Of a stretch of DNA of 64,000 nt, positions 8,168 through 22,224 are shown piece after piece. The notes below the pieces were generated by a model. It did not search any database. It worked only from the letters and a program-made list of their open reading frames with translations, and had not been told where the DNA came from. Position 1 is the first letter of the stretch, and each line of letters opens with the position of its first letter. The stretch is taken from the NCBI RefSeq assembly GCF_003346715.1, contig NZ_QQPQ01000022.1:32130-96129 (forward strand). Direction: 5' to 3'. A program made the position numbers and the translations under genes. This DNA is from Oceanispirochaeta sp. M1 (GTDB lineage Bacteria; Spirochaetota; Spirochaetia; DSM-2461).

Positions 8168-8539
8168 ATGACAACTGTAGAAATTCTGGATGCAATAGCA
8201 TCAATGTCCGTAATGGAAGTTTCCGAGCTGGTAACAGCAATGGAAGAAAAATTTGGTGTAACTGCTGCTGCACCCGTAGCTGTGGCTGCTGGTCCTGCTG
8301 TTGCTGCCGAAGCTGTTGAAGAACAGACCGAATTTGACGTAATCCTCAAGGGATTCGCTGATGGTAAAAAAATCGGTGTTATTAAAGAAGTTAGAAGCAT
8401 AACTGGTCTTGGTCTGAAAGAAGCCAAAGAAATGGTAGAAGGCGCTGATAGCGTTGTTAAAGAAGCCATTTCTAAGGAAGATGCAGCCAAGATTAAAGAG
8501 CAGCTCGAAGCTGCTGGCGCTACTATTGAAATTAAATAA
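8168..8539 (+). CDS. rplL: 50S ribosomal protein L7/L12
   Basis: 123 aa. N-terminal dimerisation helices, an Ala/Val-rich hinge ([18 protein letters not shown], residues ~35-53) and the factor-binding C-terminal domain with [20 protein letters not shown]. It is the multi-copy stalk protein that recruits EF-Tu and EF-G. A strong AGAAGGAGA Shine-Dalgarno stands before the ATG. Confidence 0.98.
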   Translation: MTTVEILDAIASMSVMEVSELVTAMEEKFGVTAAAPVAVAAGPAVAAEAVEEQTEFDVILKGFADGKKIGVIKEVRSITGLGLKEAKEMVEGADSVVKEAISKEDAAKIKEQLEAAGATIEIK

Positions 8540-8578
8540 TTCTGTGTATTCTATACAGGGTTGATTTTTTTCTCATTT

Positions 8579-8608
8579 AACCACAAGAGGCATTGGTCTC
8601 TTGTGGTT
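8579..8608 (+). promoter_or_regulatory. 11-bp hairpin between rplL and rpoB (processing site or attenuator)
   Basis: AACCACAAGAG (8579-8589) pairs perfectly with CTCTTGTGGTT (8598-8608), loop of 8 nt. It is not followed by a T-run, which argues against a simple terminator and suits an RNase III cleavage site or a partial attenuator lowering rpoBC relative to ribosomal proteins, as known for the rplL-rpoB interval in enterobacteria. Confidence 0.65.
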
Positions 8609-8631
8609 TAGTGTATATCAGGGGGTTTTGA

Positions 8632-11600
8632 GTGTTTGAAAGGGATAAGTTAGAAAGCCGAAACTATATCGGTAATGAATATGAAGAAGTAATAGATCTG
8701 CCTGGATTGATAGATATCCAGCTCTCTTCATACGAAAAATTTCTGCAGACCAATGCCGTTCAGGGCGATCATGGAATGGTCAGTCAGGGATTGGAAGAAG
8801 TATTTCAGGCTACATTCCCTATTGAAAGTGCCAATGGCGAATTGGTTCTTGATTATGATTATTATACCCTGGATTATAACGGTGTAAAAGTTACCGAGGC
8901 CGAATGTAAAAAGAAAGGCCTGTCTTATGCTGTTCCTATTAAGGCCCGTATTAATCTGATTTTCCAGTCAACTGGAGAAATTAGACAAAAAGAAATATAT
9001 ATGGGCGATATTCCTCTTATGACAGATAGGGGAACATTTATTATAAACGGAGCCGAAAGAGTCGTGGTTTCACAGATTCACAGGTCTCCCGGTGTTATCT
9101 TTTCTATGGAGAAGGGTATTCATTCCTCACGAATCATCCCTTACCGCGGATCATGGCTGGAATTTGAAGTCGATCCCAAGAAAGAACTGGTTTTCACCAA
9201 AATTGATAGAAAGAAAAGAATTCTCGGTTCCCTTTTCCTCAGAGCTCTGGGGCTGGATACCCGGGAAAAAATTATAGATCAGTTTTACAAGATCAAAAAA
9301 GTTAAAGTAAATAACAAGAGGGACGGTGCCGGATCTCTGGTAGGCATGGTCTTCGGACGTGCCGTATATACGGAAGTTGAAGGTGTAAGGAAGAAAATCT
9401 ACCGTGCCGGTGAGAAAATTCATCCCCATGATACTGATGAACTGGTTCACTCTAAAATCAAATCTATCGAAGTTATAGACTTTGATCATGCCGAATCTTT
9501 GAACTCTTCACTGATTCTCAACTGTTTTGAGAGAGAAGAGGCTAAATATAATCAGGATGATCCCGATCAGGACGAACCTACAAAAGAAGATGCATTATCT
9601 TCAATCTACTCAATACTGATGCCCGGTGAACCTATCACCGTAGACAGTGCCGAAAAAGATCTGGTTTCCATGTTTTTCTCAAGCAGAAGATATGATCTTG
9701 GTAGAGTCGGTCGTTACAAACTGAATAAAAAGTTTGATTATGAAAATCCTGAAGATGTACACGTACTGACCAGAGAGGACATTGTTAATACAATGGGCTT
9801 CCTTATTAAGGTTTACGACGGTGATGCATCTATCGATGATATTGACCACCTTGGTAACAGACGTATTCGTTCCGTAGGTGAGCTTCTCTCCAACTCTCTG
9901 AAGACAGCGTTCTCCAGAATGGAAAGAATCGCCAAAGAAAGAATGTCTCTGAAGGAAGTTGAGTCCCTGAAGCCTCAGGATCTCGTTTCCATCAAACCCA
10001 TTGTGGCTGCTGTAAAAGAATTTTTCGGTTCTTCCCAGTTATCTCAGTTTATGGACCAGGTTAATCCTCTTTCCGAGCTGACACATAAAAGAAGACTGAA
10101 TGCTCTCGGACCCGGTGGTCTCTCCAGAGACAGAGCGGGATTCGAAGTAAGAGATGTACACTATACTCACTATGGACGTATGTGTCCTATTGAAACACCT
10201 GAAGGTCCGAATATCGGTCTGATCGTGTCTCTGGCCAACTTTACCAGAGTCAATGATTACGGTTTTCTGGAGACTCCTTTCCGTAAGGTTGTAGACGGCC
10301 GCGTAACAAAGGATGTTGAGTATCTTTCCGCCATGGATGAAGAGAAATACTATATTGCTCAGGCGAGTGCCGCACTGGATAAGAAGGGCGGCTTTGTAGA
10401 AGATCTTGTTGCTGTAAGAAAGACCGGTGACTATACAATTAAAAGTCCTGCGGATATCAAATACATGGACGTTTCGCCACGGCAGATTATCTCTACCGCG
10501 GCTTCTCTGATCCCCTTCCTTGAACATGATGATGCTAACCGTGCACTCATGGGTTGTAACATGCAGCGTCAGGCTGTTCCTCTTTTATTCCCCGAAGCTC
10601 CTCTGGTAGGAACGGGAATGGAAAAGAAAGCGGCATATGACTCCGGTGTATGTATTAAGGCTAAAATGGGTGGAACTGTCACCAAAGTTACTTCCGGAGA
10701 AGTTATTATTGCTCCAGAGGGTGGTGATGCTGAGGTTAATGATCATTATACAATGATCAAGTATCAGAGAACCAACCAGGATACATGTTTTAACCAGAAA
10801 CCCATTGTTAAACTGGGTGAAAAAGTTAAAGCCGGTGATGTTCTGGCTGACGGTCCTTCCACTAAAAATGGTGAACTTTCTCTGGGGCGTAACCTGCTTG
10901 TAGGTTTTGTACCCTGGAACGGATACAACTATGAGGATGCTGTTCTTATCTCTGAAAAGGTCGTTAAGGACGATTATTACACCTCAATTCATATTAAAGA
11001 GTTTGTTACTGAGGTGCGGGAAACTAAACTCGGTCCTGAAAAACTGACTCGTGATATTCCCAACACTTCTGAAAAGTCGCTTGAGCAGCTTGATGAAGAG
11101 GGACTCATCAGAGTAGGAGCCAAGGTAAAATCAGGATATATCCTGGTTGGAAAAGTAACTCCCAAGTCTGAAACAGAAACAACTCCGGAGTTTAAACTTC
11201 TGAACTCTATCTTCGGTGAAAAAGCCAAAGAGGTAAGAGATACTTCCCTGAAGCTCCCCCATGGAGTAGAAGGCACTGTAATCGATATTCAGAGACTTAA
11301 ACGCTCTGAGGGTGATGATCTGTCTCCCGGTGTTGATGAAGTTGTAAAAGTTCTGATTGCCACCAAGCGTAAGCTGAAAGAGGGTGACAAGATGGCCGGT
11401 CGTCATGGAAACAAGGGTGTAATTGCCCGTGTTCTTCCTGAAGAAGACATGCCTTATATGGAAGACGGAACTCCTCTGGAAGTCTGTCTGAACCCACTTG
11501 GTGTACCTTCGCGTATGAATATCGGTCAGATCATGGAAACCATGCTCGGAATGGCTGGTGCCAGACTGGGTCATATGTATGAAACACCTGTATTCAATTC

Positions 11601-12129
11601 GGCTTCTACTGAAGAGATCGAAGCTGAACTTGTGAAGTCAGGCCTGCCAAGTTCTTCAAAGATAACTTTGTATGACGGATATACCGGTGAACCTTTTGAA
11701 AACGATGTATTTGTCGGTTACATGTACTACCTGAAACTGCATCACCTTGTTGATGACAAGATGCATGCACGTTCAACCGGTCCCTACTCGCTGGTTACAC
11801 AGCAGCCACTGGGTGGTAAAGCTCAGTTTGGTGGACAGAGACTGGGAGAAATGGAAGTATGGGCTCTTGAAGCCTACGGCGCTGCCAATACTCTCCAGGA
11901 GCTTATGACGATCAAGTCGGATGACATGAACGGAAGAGCTAAAATATATGAAAGCATTGTTAAGGGTGATGCGACTACCGCTGCCGGTATCCCGGAATCC
12001 TTTAACGTTCTCGTACAAGAATTGCGAGGGTTAGCCCTTGATGTCAGAATTTATGACACAAAAGGCAAGCAGATTCCTTTCACCGAGCGTGATGAGGAAC
12101 TGATTAACAGACAGGGCAGCCGGTTCTAG
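8632..12129 (+). CDS. rpoB: DNA-directed RNA polymerase subunit beta
   Basis: 1165 aa. Start is GTG (8632) with CAGGGGG upstream. The rifampicin pocket reads [20 protein letters not shown] followed by [10 protein letters not shown]; compared with E. coli, Asn518 is Val (residue 477) and Ser531 is Asn (residue 490). Other marks: [15 protein letters not shown], the [11 protein letters not shown] catalytic/lineage block and the C-terminal [21 protein letters not shown]. The beta subunit forms half of the active cleft. rpoC starts 17 nt downstream. The Asn at position 531 is known to accompany natural rifampicin resistance in spirochaetes. Confidence 0.98.
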   Translation: MFERDKLESRNYIGNEYEEVIDLPGLIDIQLSSYEKFLQTNAVQGDHGMVSQGLEEVFQATFPIESANGELVLDYDYYTLDYNGVKVTEAECKKKGLSYAVPIKARINLIFQSTGEIRQKEIYMGDIPLMTDRGTFIINGAERVVVSQIHRSPGVIFSMEKGIHSSRIIPYRGSWLEFEVDPKKELVFTKIDRKKRILGSLFLRALGLDTREKIIDQFYKIKKVKVNNKRDGAGSLVGMVFGRAVYTEVEGVRKKIYRAGEKIHPHDTDELVHSKIKSIEVIDFDHAESLNSSLILNCFEREEAKYNQDDPDQDEPTKEDALSSIYSILMPGEPITVDSAEKDLVSMFFSSRRYDLGRVGRYKLNKKFDYENPEDVHVLTREDIVNTMGFLIKVYDGDASIDDIDHLGNRRIRSVGELLSNSLKTAFSRMERIAKERMSLKEVESLKPQDLVSIKPIVAAVKEFFGSSQLSQFMDQVNPLSELTHKRRLNALGPGGLSRDRAGFEVRDVHYTHYGRMCPIETPEGPNIGLIVSLANFTRVNDYGFLETPFRKVVDGRVTKDVEYLSAMDEEKYYIAQASAALDKKGGFVEDLVAVRKTGDYTIKSPADIKYMDVSPRQIISTAASLIPFLEHDDANRALMGCNMQRQAVPLLFPEAPLVGTGMEKKAAYDSGVCIKAKMGGTVTKVTSGEVIIAPEGGDAEVNDHYTMIKYQRTNQDTCFNQKPIVKLGEKVKAGDVLADGPSTKNGELSLGRNLLVGFVPWNGYNYEDAVLISEKVVKDDYYTSIHIKEFVTEVRETKLGPEKLTRDIPNTSEKSLEQLDEEGLIRVGAKVKSGYILVGKVTPKSETETTPEFKLLNSIFGEKAKEVRDTSLKLPHGVEGTVIDIQRLKRSEGDDLSPGVDEVVKVLIATKRKLKEGDKMAGRHGNKGVIARVLPEEDMPYMEDGTPLEVCLNPLGVPSRMNIGQIMETMLGMAGARLGHMYETPVFNSASTEEIEAELVKSGLPSSSKITLYDGYTGEPFENDVFVGYMYYLKLHHLVDDKMHARSTGPYSLVTQQPLGGKAQFGGQRLGEMEVWALEAYGAANTLQELMTIKSDDMNGRAKIYESIVKGDATTAAGIPESFNVLVQELRGLALDVRIYDTKGKQIPFTERDEELINRQGSRF

Positions 12130-12146
12130 GCAGGAGGGGACTTTTG

Positions 12147-16385
<4,239 letters not shown>

Positions 16386-16623
16386 GTAGTTGATTTTCCG
16401 ATTTCAGCGCTGGAAAATGGCTTATTTGCATTTCGCAAACTTCGCTTTTTTCTGCCTTGAAATCGAAATAAATCCTTATTTAAGTTTGTTTTAATGAGGA
16501 ATACGGCAGTGATGCCTAAGTTTTTTACCGGGGAGATTATGCTGGTCTTTTCGATAATGATTTTCTTGATATTGCGAAGTGTATCGCTTTTTAAAGAAAA
16601 TACAATATATCTCTTAATAATGC
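16386..16623. other. Non-coding interval after rpoC
   Basis: The rpoC-rpsL gap is 312 nt. CGATTTCA (16399-16406) pairs with TGAAATCG (16458-16465), enclosing smaller hairpins such as TTTGC-ATTTC-GCAAA; TTTTTT follows at about 16446. This could be the 3' end of the rpoC transcript, but no textbook terminator is present. A 51-codon open frame (16494-16649) lacks a Shine-Dalgarno and runs through the promoter below, so I do not call it a gene. Confidence 0.5.
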
Positions 16624-16652
16624 TTGACTCTAAATTGAAGAATTGTTAGAGT
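16624..16652 (+). promoter_or_regulatory. Promoter of the rpsL/S10/spc/alpha block
   Basis: TTGACT (16624-16629), 17-nt spacer, TAGAGT (16647-16652). The transcript would begin near 16659, about 40 nt before rpsL, and carry the GGGAGAA Shine-Dalgarno. Confidence 0.65.
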
Positions 16653-16697
16653 CGCTATGCATTTAATATAATTATTTAACGGGAGAATGTAGTATAA

Positions 16698-17072
16698 ATG
16701 CCTACAATAAATCAGTTAGTCAGGAACGGTCGTAAGTCTTCAGTTAAGAAGACAAAGGCACCCGCCCTCCAAGCTTGTCCTCAGAAAAGAGGCGTATGTA
16801 CAAGGGTTATGACCATAACTCCTAAGAAACCGAACTCAGCGCTTCGTAAAGTTGCCAGGGTCAGATTGACCAATGGTATCGAAGTGACTGCTTATATTCC
16901 TGGTATTGGACACAACCTTCAGGAGCACTCTGTGGTTATTCTTCGTGGCGGTAAGGTAAAAGACCTTCCCGGTGTACGTTATAGAATCATCCGTGGTACA
17001 AAAGATACACTCGGTGTGGATGGAAGAAGAAAGTCCCGTTCTAAATACGGAACCAAGAAACCTAAGGCGTGA
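16698..17072 (+). CDS. rpsL: 30S ribosomal protein S12
   Basis: 124 aa. Contains the decoding-centre loops [18 protein letters not shown] (Lys at the position of E. coli Lys43) and [17 protein letters not shown] (Lys88 equivalent), so no streptomycin-resistance substitution is visible. Opens the str-type operon; rpsG begins 11 nt downstream. Shine-Dalgarno GGGAGAA. Confidence 0.98.
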   Translation: MPTINQLVRNGRKSSVKKTKAPALQACPQKRGVCTRVMTITPKKPNSALRKVARVRLTNGIEVTAYIPGIGHNLQEHSVVILRGGKVKDLPGVRYRIIRGTKDTLGVDGRRKSRSKYGTKKPKA

Positions 17073-17083
17073 GGTAAGGGATA

Positions 17084-17554
17084 ATGGCAAGACGAAGAGA
17101 GGCACCGGTAAGACCGGTAATGCCCGATTCAAAATATAACAACACTACTGTAGAAAAATTCATTAAGCGAATGATGCTTAGTGGTAAGAAGTCTACCAGT
17201 GCAGCATGTCTTTACGACGCGCTTGCTGTTGTTAAAGAAAAGGGTAGTGAAGATGAGCTTCAGACATTTCTGAAAGCTCTTGAAAATGTAAAACCTGCAG
17301 TCGAGGTTAAGTCAAGAAGAGTTGGTGGTTCTACTTACCAGGTTCCCGTAGAAATTCGGGATTCCAGGAGAGATGCACTGGCTATGAGATGGCTGATCGC
17401 AGCTGCAAGAAACAGAAGTGGTAAAAGCATGTGTGATAAGCTCAGTGCGGAAATCATGGATGCTTCAAACTCTACTGGGTCTGCTTTCAAGAAGAAAGAA
17501 GATACCCATAGAATGGCGGAAGCTAATAAGGCATTCTCCCACTATAAGTGGTAG
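17084..17554 (+). CDS. rpsG: 30S ribosomal protein S7
   Basis: 156 aa, usual length. Typical blocks: MARRREAPVRPVMPDSKY, FIKRMMLSGKKSTSA, ENVKPAVEVKSRRVGGSTYQ and RDALAMRWLIAAARNRSGKSM. S7 is a primary binder of the 16S 3' major domain at the E site and in some bacteria represses the str operon. The expected next gene, fusA, is absent; a 379-nt non-coding gap follows. Confidence 0.98.
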   Translation: MARRREAPVRPVMPDSKYNNTTVEKFIKRMMLSGKKSTSAACLYDALAVVKEKGSEDELQTFLKALENVKPAVEVKSRRVGGSTYQVPVEIRDSRRDALAMRWLIAAARNRSGKSMCDKLSAEIMDASNSTGSAFKKKEDTHRMAEANKAFSHYKW

Positions 17555-17933
17555 GCTGCATTAGATAAGTATTTGAAAGGTCTGCTGCTCAGGTGGCAGA
17601 CCCCTCGACGGAATGCCTTTTCTGTCACTTGTGATTGAAAAGGCCGCTACTGTGACAGAGGTTAACATGATGATCAGTCTTCTGGACTGCTAGTCTTCCG
17701 GTGATCCAAACCGTGCATTTCTTTGTAGATGTATAGGTGGTGGAAGAGTTATTATGACAACAATTGAAGTATTCTCTACTTTATTCTGTTCTTTAGTGAA
17801 AAAATCTGTTAAATGAATATGTTTTCGGTCGTTTGGATGTTGCCGTGTAATAGCAGTATTTGCTACTATCACGCTGATACCCGCTAGGGTTAATCCAAAG
17901 AAAGTTGTTTTTTAAAGAGCCTAGGAGGTAGAA
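17555..17933. other. 379-nt structured gap between rpsG and tuf
   Basis: No conserved gene is visible where fusA would usually be. The interval holds a hairpin GGTCTGC (17579-17585)/GCAGACC (17596-17602), a possible pseudoknot (listed separately), a small TAGCA/TGCTA hairpin near 17850-17865 within GTG...CAC, and the strong TAGGAGGT Shine-Dalgarno of tuf. A 20-codon frame (17754-17816) with a GGTGGTGG-like upstream box is present but has no recognised similarity. I saw no convincing sigma-70 promoter. Confidence 0.6.
17616..17658 (+). promoter_or_regulatory. Possible H-type pseudoknot or two-state switch 3' of rpsG
   Basis: CCTTTTC (17616-17622) is complementary to GAAAAGG (17637-17643), while CTGTCAC (17622-17628), lying in the loop of that stem, is complementary to GTGACAG (17652-17658). 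The stems cross, so they form either a pseudoknot or two exclusive hairpins. Seen directly; function unknown. Confidence 0.4.
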
Positions 17934-19121
17934 ATGGCTAAAGAAAAATTCGAACGTAACAAACCGCACATCAATGTCGGTACAATTGGTCATGTTGACC
18001 ACGGTAAAACCACTCTTACTGCTGCAATCTCTATGTTTTGCGCTGCTAAGTCTGGTGCTAAGATCATGAGTTATGAAGATATTGATAACGCTCCCGAAGA
18101 AAGAGAGCGTGGTATTACTATCAATACTCGTCACGTTGAGTATGAAACAGCGGATCGTCACTATGCACATGTTGACTGTCCCGGACATGCTGACTACATC
18201 AAGAACATGATTACCGGTGCTGCACAGATGGACGGAGCCGTTCTTCTCGTTGCTGCAGACTCAGGACCCGAGCCTCAGACTAGAGAGCACATCCTTCTTG
18301 CGAGACAGGTTGGCGTTCCTAAGCTGATCGTTTTCATGAACAAACTCGACCTTGCTGACCCCGAACTGGTTGACCTGGTAGAGATGGAAGTACGTGAGCT
18401 CCTCGATGAGTATGGTTTCCCCGGAGACGATACACCCATCATTAAAGGTTCAGCTTTCGAAGCTATGTCTAATATTGAAGATGGTGATAAGACTGCATGT
18501 ATTCAGGAGCTCCTGGATTCTATGGATACTTATTTTCCTATTCCTGACAGAGCTGTAGATCAGCCCTTCCTGATGCCTATTGAAGACGTTTTTTCAATTT
18601 CCGGCCGTGGTACTGTTGTAACCGGTCGTATTGAGAAAGGTGTACTTCATGTTGGTGACCAGATTGAGATCGTTGGTATTAGAGACAATCAGACTACTAC
18701 ATGTACAGGTGTTGAGATGTTCAACAAGCTGCTGGATGAAGGTCAGGCTGGTGATAATATCGGTACTCTTCTTCGTGGTATTGATAAAGAAGCGGTTCAG
18801 AGAGGACAGGTTCTTTGTAAACCTGGTTCTATCTCTCCCCACGCAAAGTTTAAAGCAACTCTGTACTGTCTGACTAAGGAAGAGGGTGGACGTCACAATC
18901 CTTTCTTTTCCGGATACAGACCTCAGTTTTACTTTAGAACAACTGACATTACAGGAACTGTAACTCTTCCCGAAGAGAAGCAGATGGTAATGCCTGGTGA
19001 TAACACCGAGATTTCTGGTGAACTGATTCATCCTATTGCGATGGACGGAGGGCTTAGATTCTCTATCCGTGAGGGTGGTAGAACTGTAGCTTCCGGTCAG
19101 GTCATTGAGATCATAGAATAA
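17934..19121 (+). CDS. tuf: Elongation factor Tu
   Basis: 395 aa. GTPase motifs: GHVDHGKTT (P-loop), [14 protein letters not shown] (switch I), DCPGHADY (switch II), NKLD, and the GSAFEAM region; domain II has [13 protein letters not shown] and domain III the KQMVMPGDN block. Delivers aminoacyl-tRNA to the ribosomal A site. Preceded by a near-perfect TAGGAGGT Shine-Dalgarno with 5-nt spacing, consistent with very high expression. No second tuf copy and no fusA are present in this window. Confidence 0.98.
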   Translation: MAKEKFERNKPHINVGTIGHVDHGKTTLTAAISMFCAAKSGAKIMSYEDIDNAPEERERGITINTRHVEYETADRHYAHVDCPGHADYIKNMITGAAQMDGAVLLVAADSGPEPQTREHILLARQVGVPKLIVFMNKLDLADPELVDLVEMEVRELLDEYGFPGDDTPIIKGSAFEAMSNIEDGDKTACIQELLDSMDTYFPIPDRAVDQPFLMPIEDVFSISGRGTVVTGRIEKGVLHVGDQIEIVGIRDNQTTTCTGVEMFNKLLDEGQAGDNIGTLLRGIDKEAVQRGQVLCKPGSISPHAKFKATLYCLTKEEGGRHNPFFSGYRPQFYFRTTDITGTVTLPEEKQMVMPGDNTEISGELIHPIAMDGGLRFSIREGGRTVASGQVIEIIE

Positions 19122-19137
19122 GAAGTAATGAAAGAGT

Positions 19138-19164
19138 CGCCCTGCTATCCGGCAGGGCGGTTTT
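19138..19164 (+). terminator. Terminator-like hairpin (attenuator) between tuf and rpsJ
   Basis: CGCCCTGC (19138-19145) pairs perfectly with GCAGGGCG (19152-19159), loop TATCCG, followed by GTTTT. The U-run is only four, so partial termination or attenuation is more likely than a full stop. It also lies just upstream of the rpsJ Shine-Dalgarno (GGAGG). Confidence 0.55.
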
Positions 19165-19175
19165 CTGGAGGACTA

Positions 19176-19484
19176 ATGGGTAAGGAACGGATACGCGTCA
19201 GATTAAGAGGATTTGACGTTGAGTTGATTGACCAGAGTGCTAAGGCCATTGTTCAGGCCGTTCAGAAACAAGGAAGTAAAGTTTCTGGACCGATCCCTCT
19301 GCCTACACGGATCAATAAGTACACTGTGTTGAAATCAACTTTTGTTAATAAGAAGTCTAGAGAGCAGTTCGAAATGCGAACTCACAAAAGACTTATAGAT
19401 ATTTTAGAGCCAACCTCTGCTGTAATGGATGCTCTTATGAAACTCGAGCTGCCCGCTGGAGTGGATGTAGAGATCAAGCAGTAA
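19176..19484 (+). CDS. rpsJ: 30S ribosomal protein S10
   Basis: 102 aa from the ATG at 19176, which has TGGAGGAC just upstream; an in-frame ATG at 19128 would read through the hairpin and lacks a Shine-Dalgarno. Recognised by [49 protein letters not shown] and the C-terminal [21 protein letters not shown]. Head protein of the small subunit and partner of NusG/NusB. Confidence 0.97.
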   Translation: MGKERIRVRLRGFDVELIDQSAKAIVQAVQKQGSKVSGPIPLPTRINKYTVLKSTFVNKKSREQFEMRTHKRLIDILEPTSAVMDALMKLELPAGVDVEIKQ

Positions 19485-19506
19485 GTAAGAATTGTTGAGG
19501 TATTAG

Positions 19507-20127
19507 ATGATTGGTTTAATTGGCAAAAAAGCCGGAATGACGCAGGTGTTTGATTCTGAAGGAACACTGACTCCTGTTACTGTTATTAAGGTTGAGCCTA
19601 ATGTAGTAGTAGCCAATAGAACTGTAGAAAAAGATGGCTACAGCGCGGTTGTTCTTGGGTCTGTTGAAATGAAAGCTAACCACGTAAGTAAACCTTACGC
19701 TGGACAGTTTAAGGAAAACGTAACACCAAAGAAACTTGTTATGGAACTGCGTAATTTTGAGAAAGAATGTAATGTTGGCGATTCTTTCGGTGTTGAATTG
19801 ATGGAAAGTTTTTCCTACGTTGACGTGATCGGAACATCTAAGGGAAAAGGTTTCCAGGGTGTAATGAAACGTCACAATTTTAGTGGAGGCCGTGCCACAC
19901 ACGGTTCAAAATTCCATAGAGTTGGTGGTTCAACCGGTATGGCCGCTTACCCTTCAAAAGTAATTAAGGGAACTAAGATGGCCGGACGTATGGGCGGAGA
20001 GAGAAAAACCGTTCAGAACCTGGAAGTAGTAAAAATAGATGCTGAAAAGAATGTTGTATTGGTGAAGGGTGCTGTACCCGGTACGAAAGACAGTGTTGTT
20101 TTAGTACGTAACGCCAAGAAAAAATAG
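19507..20127 (+). CDS. rplC: 50S ribosomal protein L3
   Basis: 206 aa. N-terminal IGLIGKKAGMTQVFD and the conserved long-loop region HNFSGGRATHGSKFHRVGG and PSKVIKGTKMAGRMGG that reaches toward the peptidyl-transferase centre. Starts 22 nt after rpsJ; TTGAGGT acts as Shine-Dalgarno. Second gene of the S10 cluster. Confidence 0.98.
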   Translation: MIGLIGKKAGMTQVFDSEGTLTPVTVIKVEPNVVVANRTVEKDGYSAVVLGSVEMKANHVSKPYAGQFKENVTPKKLVMELRNFEKECNVGDSFGVELMESFSYVDVIGTSKGKGFQGVMKRHNFSGGRATHGSKFHRVGGSTGMAAYPSKVIKGTKMAGRMGGERKTVQNLEVVKIDAEKNVVLVKGAVPGTKDSVVLVRNAKKK

Positions 20128-20136
20128 AGGATTATT

Positions 20137-20763
20137 ATGGACAGAAAAGTCTTTTCAATTGATGGAAAAGAGCTGCGGACAATAACTCTTGAAGATTCAG
20201 TATTTGCACGTGAAGTAAGCGATGGTTCTATTTACAACGCCATCAAAAATGAGCTTGCTAATAAAAGAGTTGGAACAGCCAGCACACTTACCAGAAGTGA
20301 AGTAAGAGGAACAACAGCTAAGCCGTGGAGACAGAAAGGAACTGGTAGAGCCAGAGCCGGACGTAGAAGATCTCCTGTATGGGTTGGTGGAAGTGTAGTT
20401 TTCGGGCCTAAGCCTAGAGATTACAGCTATGTTCTTCCGAAAAAAGTAAAGCAGTTAGCTATGAAATCCATACTGAGTCTTAAAGCTCAGGATGAGAATA
20501 CATTTAGAATTATTGAAGATTTTACGGTTGATTCCGGAAAAACTAAAGATTTTAAAGCCATTCTGACAGCTTTGGTAAATGATGAAAAAACTGTTGTTGT
20601 TCTTAAGGACGACGACAAAAAAATCAGACAGGCAGGTCGCAACCTTCCCAATGTCAGATTCCTTTCTTACAACAGACTGAGTGCACACACTCTGTTTTAC
20701 GGTAAGAATGTTCTGGTACTTGAAGGTGCTGCTTCGAAGCTGAATGAATTTTATGGTGGATGA
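20137..20763 (+). CDS. rplD: 50S ribosomal protein L4
   Basis: 208 aa. The loop that lines the exit tunnel is visible as TRSEVRGTTAKPWRQKGTGR followed by ARAGRRRSPVWVGGSVVFGP, and the globular part ends with SAHTLFYGKNVLVLEGAASKL. L4 also represses the S10 operon in E. coli; no such leader is evident here apart from the tuf-rpsJ hairpin. The stop codon overlaps the following gene region. Confidence 0.97.
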   Translation: MDRKVFSIDGKELRTITLEDSVFAREVSDGSIYNAIKNELANKRVGTASTLTRSEVRGTTAKPWRQKGTGRARAGRRRSPVWVGGSVVFGPKPRDYSYVLPKKVKQLAMKSILSLKAQDENTFRIIEDFTVDSGKTKDFKAILTALVNDEKTVVVLKDDDKKIRQAGRNLPNVRFLSYNRLSAHTLFYGKNVLVLEGAASKLNEFYGG

Positions 20764-20771
20764 GGTTGAGT

Positions 20772-21086
20772 ATGGAACCCTATAAAGTAATTATAGAACC
20801 TGTTCTGACAGAAAAATCTAATGTTCTCCGTGATGGTGAATCTAAGAAGTATGTCTTTAAGGTTGATAAGAAAGCGAATAAGATCCAGATAGTAGGTGCA
20901 GTTAAAGAACTGTTCTCTGTTAATCCTGTTAGCTGTAATATTGTGAATGTTCGTGGTAAGAAAAAAGCGAACACTCCTATTTCAGCTTCCAGCTTTAAAA
21001 GAGGATTTGGTAAAACAGCATCCTGGAAGAAAGCAATTGTAACTCTTGCCAAAGGTGAGAAGATCGATGCTTTTGAAGGCGTTTAA
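20772..21086 (+). CDS. rplW: 50S ribosomal protein L23
   Basis: 104 aa from the ATG at 20772 (MEPYKVIIEPVLTEKS), which has TGAGG 6-8 nt upstream. An in-frame ATG at 20760 overlapping the rplD stop would add only four residues. L23 borders the tunnel exit and docks trigger factor and SRP. The basic C-terminal KRGFGKTASWKKAIVTL is typical. Confidence 0.95.
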   Translation: MEPYKVIIEPVLTEKSNVLRDGESKKYVFKVDKKANKIQIVGAVKELFSVNPVSCNIVNVRGKKKANTPISASSFKRGFGKTASWKKAIVTLAKGEKIDAFEGV

Positions 21087-21101
21087 GGTAGGAGAATTTC
21101 T

Positions 21102-21926
21102 GTGGGTATAAAAACGTATAATCCAAGGACACCGTCCCAGAGATACAGACAGAGTTTGACTTTTGATGGAATCACCAGAAGCCAGCCCGAAAAGTCTCTC
21201 TCTTCCGGTAAGTCTTCAAAAGCCGGTCGTGGAGCCGGAGGACGGATTAGTGTACGCCGCCGTGGTGGTGGACATAAAAGAAAATACAGAGAGATCGATT
21301 TCAGACGTAATAAGTTTGATATCCCCGGTAAGGTTGCTCAGATCGAATACGATCCGAACAGATCTGCCAATATCGCTCTGATTCATTACGCCGACGGTGA
21401 AAAACGCTACATTGTAGCTGCCAAGGGTGTGGAAGTAGGAACTGTTCTATTTAATGGTCCCAACTCTCCTATTGAAGTCGGAAACGCACTTCCCCTTGAA
21501 AACATTCCCGTAGGTCGTCTTGTACACTGTATTGAGCTTCAGCTCGGTCGTGGTGCTCAGATGGTAAGAACTGCCGGTGGTGGTGCGCTTATCGCTGCAA
21601 AAGAAGGTAATTATGTAACAATAAAAATGCCTTCCGGAGAAATGCGCCTTGTTTTAAACAAGTGTATGGCAACCATTGGTGAAATCGGAAACGAAGATCA
21701 CATGAATGTGAAAATCGGTAAAGCCGGTAGATCCAGATGGATGGGCAAAAGACCTAAGGTAAGAGGTGTTGTTATGAACCCGGTTGATCACCCCCATGGT
21801 GGTGGTGAAGGTAAGACTTCCGGTGGACGTCATCCTGTTTCCCCCTGGGGAAAGCCGACCAAGGGTTTCAAGACAAGGAAGAAACATAAGAACTCTGACA
21901 ATTTTATTGTCAAGAGACGGAAATAG
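21102..21926 (+). CDS. rplB: 50S ribosomal protein L2
   Basis: 274 aa. Start is GTG at 21102 with TAGGAGA upstream. Conserved blocks: [46 protein letters not shown] and the catalytic-centre loop [20 protein letters not shown] (its conserved His near the peptidyl-transferase centre is present). Core 23S-binding protein. Confidence 0.98.
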   Translation: MGIKTYNPRTPSQRYRQSLTFDGITRSQPEKSLSSGKSSKAGRGAGGRISVRRRGGGHKRKYREIDFRRNKFDIPGKVAQIEYDPNRSANIALIHYADGEKRYIVAAKGVEVGTVLFNGPNSPIEVGNALPLENIPVGRLVHCIELQLGRGAQMVRTAGGGALIAAKEGNYVTIKMPSGEMRLVLNKCMATIGEIGNEDHMNVKIGKAGRSRWMGKRPKVRGVVMNPVDHPHGGGEGKTSGGRHPVSPWGKPTKGFKTRKKHKNSDNFIVKRRK

Positions 21927-21935
21927 GAGTAAAAC

Positions 21936-22217
21936 GTGTCTAGATCAATTAAAAAGGGACCGTTTATTGCCAAAAGCCTGTATAAAAAGATCATTGAACA
22001 GAATAAGTCTGGTTCTAAGAAAGCTATGGTTAAAACCTACAGCAGAACCTCCACTATTATTCCTGAGATGGTCGGTATGACAGTGTCAGTTTATAACGGC
22101 AAAACATGGGTTCCTGTATATGTAACAGAAAATCTTGTTGGTCATAAACTTGGTGAATTTGCTCCAACCAGAATGTTCAGAGGACATGCTGGTTCCGACA
22201 AGAAATCTAAAAGGTAG
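21936..22217 (+). CDS. rpsS: 30S ribosomal protein S19
   Basis: 93 aa. GTG start at 21936, GGAG upstream. Typical SRSIKKGPF start, [20 protein letters not shown] and the C-terminal [20 protein letters not shown]. It sits in the head of the 30S subunit with S13. Ten nucleotides after rplB. Confidence 0.97.
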   Translation: MSRSIKKGPFIAKSLYKKIIEQNKSGSKKAMVKTYSRTSTIIPEMVGMTVSVYNGKTWVPVYVTENLVGHKLGEFAPTRMFRGHAGSDKKSKR

Positions 22218-22224
22218 GTGAGTG

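Noticed and set aside
16494..16649. 51-codon open frame between rpoC and rpsL
   Set aside because: No Shine-Dalgarno, and it runs through the -35 box and spacer of the rpsL promoter; composition is not like its neighbours. Probably chance.
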